Positions 6,324-7,820 of a stretch of 7,820 nucleotides of DNA are shown here, one piece after another (position 1 is the first letter of the stretch; every line of letters begins with the position of its first letter). Under the pieces are notes generated by a model that worked only from the letters and a program-made list of their open reading frames with translations, searched no databases and was not told the origin of the DNA. A program made the translations under genes and the position numbers. Origin of the DNA: Thiohalospira sp051746205 (GTDB lineage: Bacteria; Pseudomonadota; Gammaproteobacteria; Thiohalospirales; Thiohalospiraceae); contig JBNJEU010000071.1 of the NCBI GenBank assembly GCA_051746205.1, positions 1 to 7,820 of the forward strand, in the 5' to 3' direction.

Positions 6324-7820
6324 ATGTGTGGCGTGATCGGTATGGTGGCCAGTTCACCAGTGAACCAGGCTCTGTTCGACGGCCTGACGGTTCTGCAGCA
6401 TCGCGGCCAGGACGCGGCGGGGATCGTGACCTGTGACCGGGGGCGGCTCTATCTGCGCAAGGACAACGGCCTGGTGCGGGATGTCTTCCACACGCGGCAC
6501 ATGGTGCGGCTGAAGGGGAACATGGGCATCGGCCACGTACGCTATCCCACGGCGGGCAACTCGTCGAGCACCGCCGAGGCGCAGCCGTTCTACGTCAACA
6601 GCCCCTACGGCATTACCCTGGCGCACAACGGCAACCTGACCAACATGGAGGCGCTCAAGGAGGCGCTCTTCCGCGAGGATCAGCGCCACATCAACACCGA
6701 CTCGGATTCCGAGGTGCTGCTCAACGTCCTCGCCCATCAGCTCCAGACCCGGGGCAAGCTGGCCATCGAGCCGGACGACGTCTTCGATGCCGTGGCGGCG
6801 GTCCACCAGCGCTGTCGGGGAGCCTACGCGGCGGTGGCGATGATCACCGGGTTCGGGGTCATCGGTTTCCGCGATCCCCACGGGATCCGGCCGCTGGTGG
6901 TGGGGTGCCGTCGCGAGGGCGGCATGGACGAGTACATCATCGCCTCGGAGAGTGTGGCAGTGAATGTCCTCGGTTTCGAAGTGGTGCGCGACGTGCAGCC
7001 GGGCGAGGCGGTGGTGATCACCGAGGACGGCCACCTGCATACCCGCCAGTGCGCGGAGAATCCGGAGCTGACCCCGTGCCTGTTCGAGCATGTCTACTTC
7101 GCCCGACCCGACTCCTTCATCGACGGGATCTCGGTCTACAAGGCGCGGTTGCGCATGGGCGAGAAGCTGGCGGCGAAGATCGCGCGGGAGCATCCGGAGT
7201 ACGACATCGATGTGGTCATCCCCATCCCCGACACCAGCCGAACCTCCGCTCTGGAGCTCTCCAACCACCTCGGTCTGATCTACCGCGAGGGCTTCATCAA
7301 GAATCGCTACATCGGCCGCACCTTCATCATGCCGGGGCAGACCCAGCGCAAGCGCTCGGTGCGCCAGAAGCTCAACGCCATCGATCTGGAGTTTCGCGGC
7401 AAGAACGTGCTGCTGGTGGACGATTCCATCGTCCGTGGCACCACCTCCAAGCAGATCGTGGAGATGGCGCGGGACTGCGGCGCGCGCAAGGTCTACTTCG
7501 CCTCGGCGGCGCCGCCGGTACGCTATCCCAACGTCTACGGCATCGACATGCCGGCGGTCTCCGAACTCATCGGGGCTGGTCGGGATGAGGCGGCCATCGC
7601 CGAGGCCATTGGCGCCGACTGGGTGGTCTACCAGGACCTGGTCGATCTGGAGGAGACCGCCCGCGAGGGCAACACCGGGATCAAGCGTTTCGAGGCGTCC
7701 TGTTTCTGTGGCGAATACGTCACCGGGGACGTGACCCCGGCCTATCTGGAGGAGCTCGAGGCGCGGCGCAACGATGGGGCGAAACAGGGACGGGAGATGG
7801 GTGACGACAACGAGGTGGTC
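6324..7820 (+). CDS. purF: amidophosphoribosyltransferase PurF (3' end outside window)
   Basis: PurF makes 5-phosphoribosylamine from PRPP and glutamine, the committed step of purine synthesis. The frame stays open for 499 codons to the last base; E. coli PurF has 505 residues, so only a few codons and the stop should be missing. The N-terminal Ntn glutaminase domain begins MCGVIG, with Cys2 becoming the N-terminal nucleophile after Met removal. It also has LQHRGQDAAG at 25-34, GHVRYPTAG at 70-78 and HNGNLTN at 101-107. The type I phosphoribosyltransferase domain has YFARPDSFIDG at 258-268, VVIPIPDTSR at 297-306, FIMPGQTQRKRSVR at 334-347 and the PRPP loop VLLVDDSIVRGTTS at 362-375. No propeptide precedes Cys2, and it lacks equivalents of two of the four iron-sulfur cysteines of the Bacillus enzyme, so it is the E. 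coli type. Confidence 0.98.
   Translation, partial: MCGVIGMVASSPVNQALFDGLTVLQHRGQDAAGIVTCDRGRLYLRKDNGLVRDVFHTRHMVRLKGNMGIGHVRYPTAGNSSSTAEAQPFYVNSPYGITLAHNGNLTNMEALKEALFREDQRHINTDSDSEVLLNVLAHQLQTRGKLAIEPDDVFDAVAAVHQRCRGAYAAVAMITGFGVIGFRDPHGIRPLVVGCRREGGMDEYIIASESVAVNVLGFEVVRDVQPGEAVVITEDGHLHTRQCAENPELTPCLFEHVYFARPDSFIDGISVYKARLRMGEKLAAKIAREHPEYDIDVVIPIPDTSRTSALELSNHLGLIYREGFIKNRYIGRTFIMPGQTQRKRSVRQKLNAIDLEFRGKNVLLVDDSIVRGTTSKQIVEMARDCGARKVYFASAAPPVRYPNVYGIDMPAVSELIGAGRDEAAIAEAIGADWVVYQDLVDLEETAREGNTGIKRFEASCFCGEYVTGDVTPAYLEELEARRNDGAKQGREMGDDNEVV

Noticed and set aside
7071..7730. Iron-sulfur cluster binding by PurF, suggested by Cys252 and by Cys460/Cys462 near the C-terminus.
   Set aside because: Of the four cluster cysteines of the Bacillus-type enzyme only two seem to have counterparts; the others are Asn and Glu here. 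There is also no propeptide before the nucleophilic Cys, so the enzyme is the cluster-free E. coli type.

Overview
The window is a gene-dense, high-GC stretch of bacterial chromosome with every gene on the + strand. The order is trpF-trpB-trpA-accD-folC-dedD-cvpA-purF, a housekeeping cluster well known from Gammaproteobacteria such as pseudomonads and purple sulfur or halophilic relatives. The strong G/C bias at third codon positions, the E. coli-type PurF and AccD, and the very acidic DedD linker suggest a high-GC gammaproteobacterium. A Chromatiales/Ectothiorhodospiraceae-like origin is a guess, not something the sequence proves. I see no mobile element, CRISPR array, tRNA, rRNA or foreign-looking segment.

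Layout. Bases 1-127 hold no gene I can identify, only a weak promoter-like element directly before trpF and a run of nine C. Next come the last steps of tryptophan synthesis: trpF, trpB (GTG start, 8-nt overlap with trpF) and trpA (ATGA overlap with trpB). Eighteen bases later is accD, the carboxyltransferase beta subunit of acetyl-CoA carboxylase, followed after 14 bases by folC (folylpolyglutamate/dihydrofolate synthase). Then come dedD, an inner-membrane SPOR-domain division protein, cvpA, a multi-pass membrane protein, and purF, the first enzyme of purine synthesis. PurF is open to the last base of the window, so its stop lies just outside.

Main anomaly. folC changes reading frame near its 3' end, at a (GC)6 tract inside a 14-bp perfect palindrome (4881-4894). 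The true FolC C-terminus and its TAG stop (4964-4966) lie in the +1 frame. The original frame stays open and runs straight into dedD, so a naive gene call gives one 666-residue FolC-DedD fusion. Loss of one GC unit (or one extra base) explains this simply, as a sequencing/assembly error or a real slippage mutation. A programmed frameshift is less likely but would be interesting.

How the genes work together. The cluster links tryptophan, fatty-acid, folate and purine synthesis with two envelope proteins. The tight spacing suggests that trpFBA-accD-folC are co-transcribed. Promoter-like extended -10 elements before trpF, dedD and cvpA may add internal starts. Those before trpF and dedD sit so close to the ATG that leaderless transcripts are possible.
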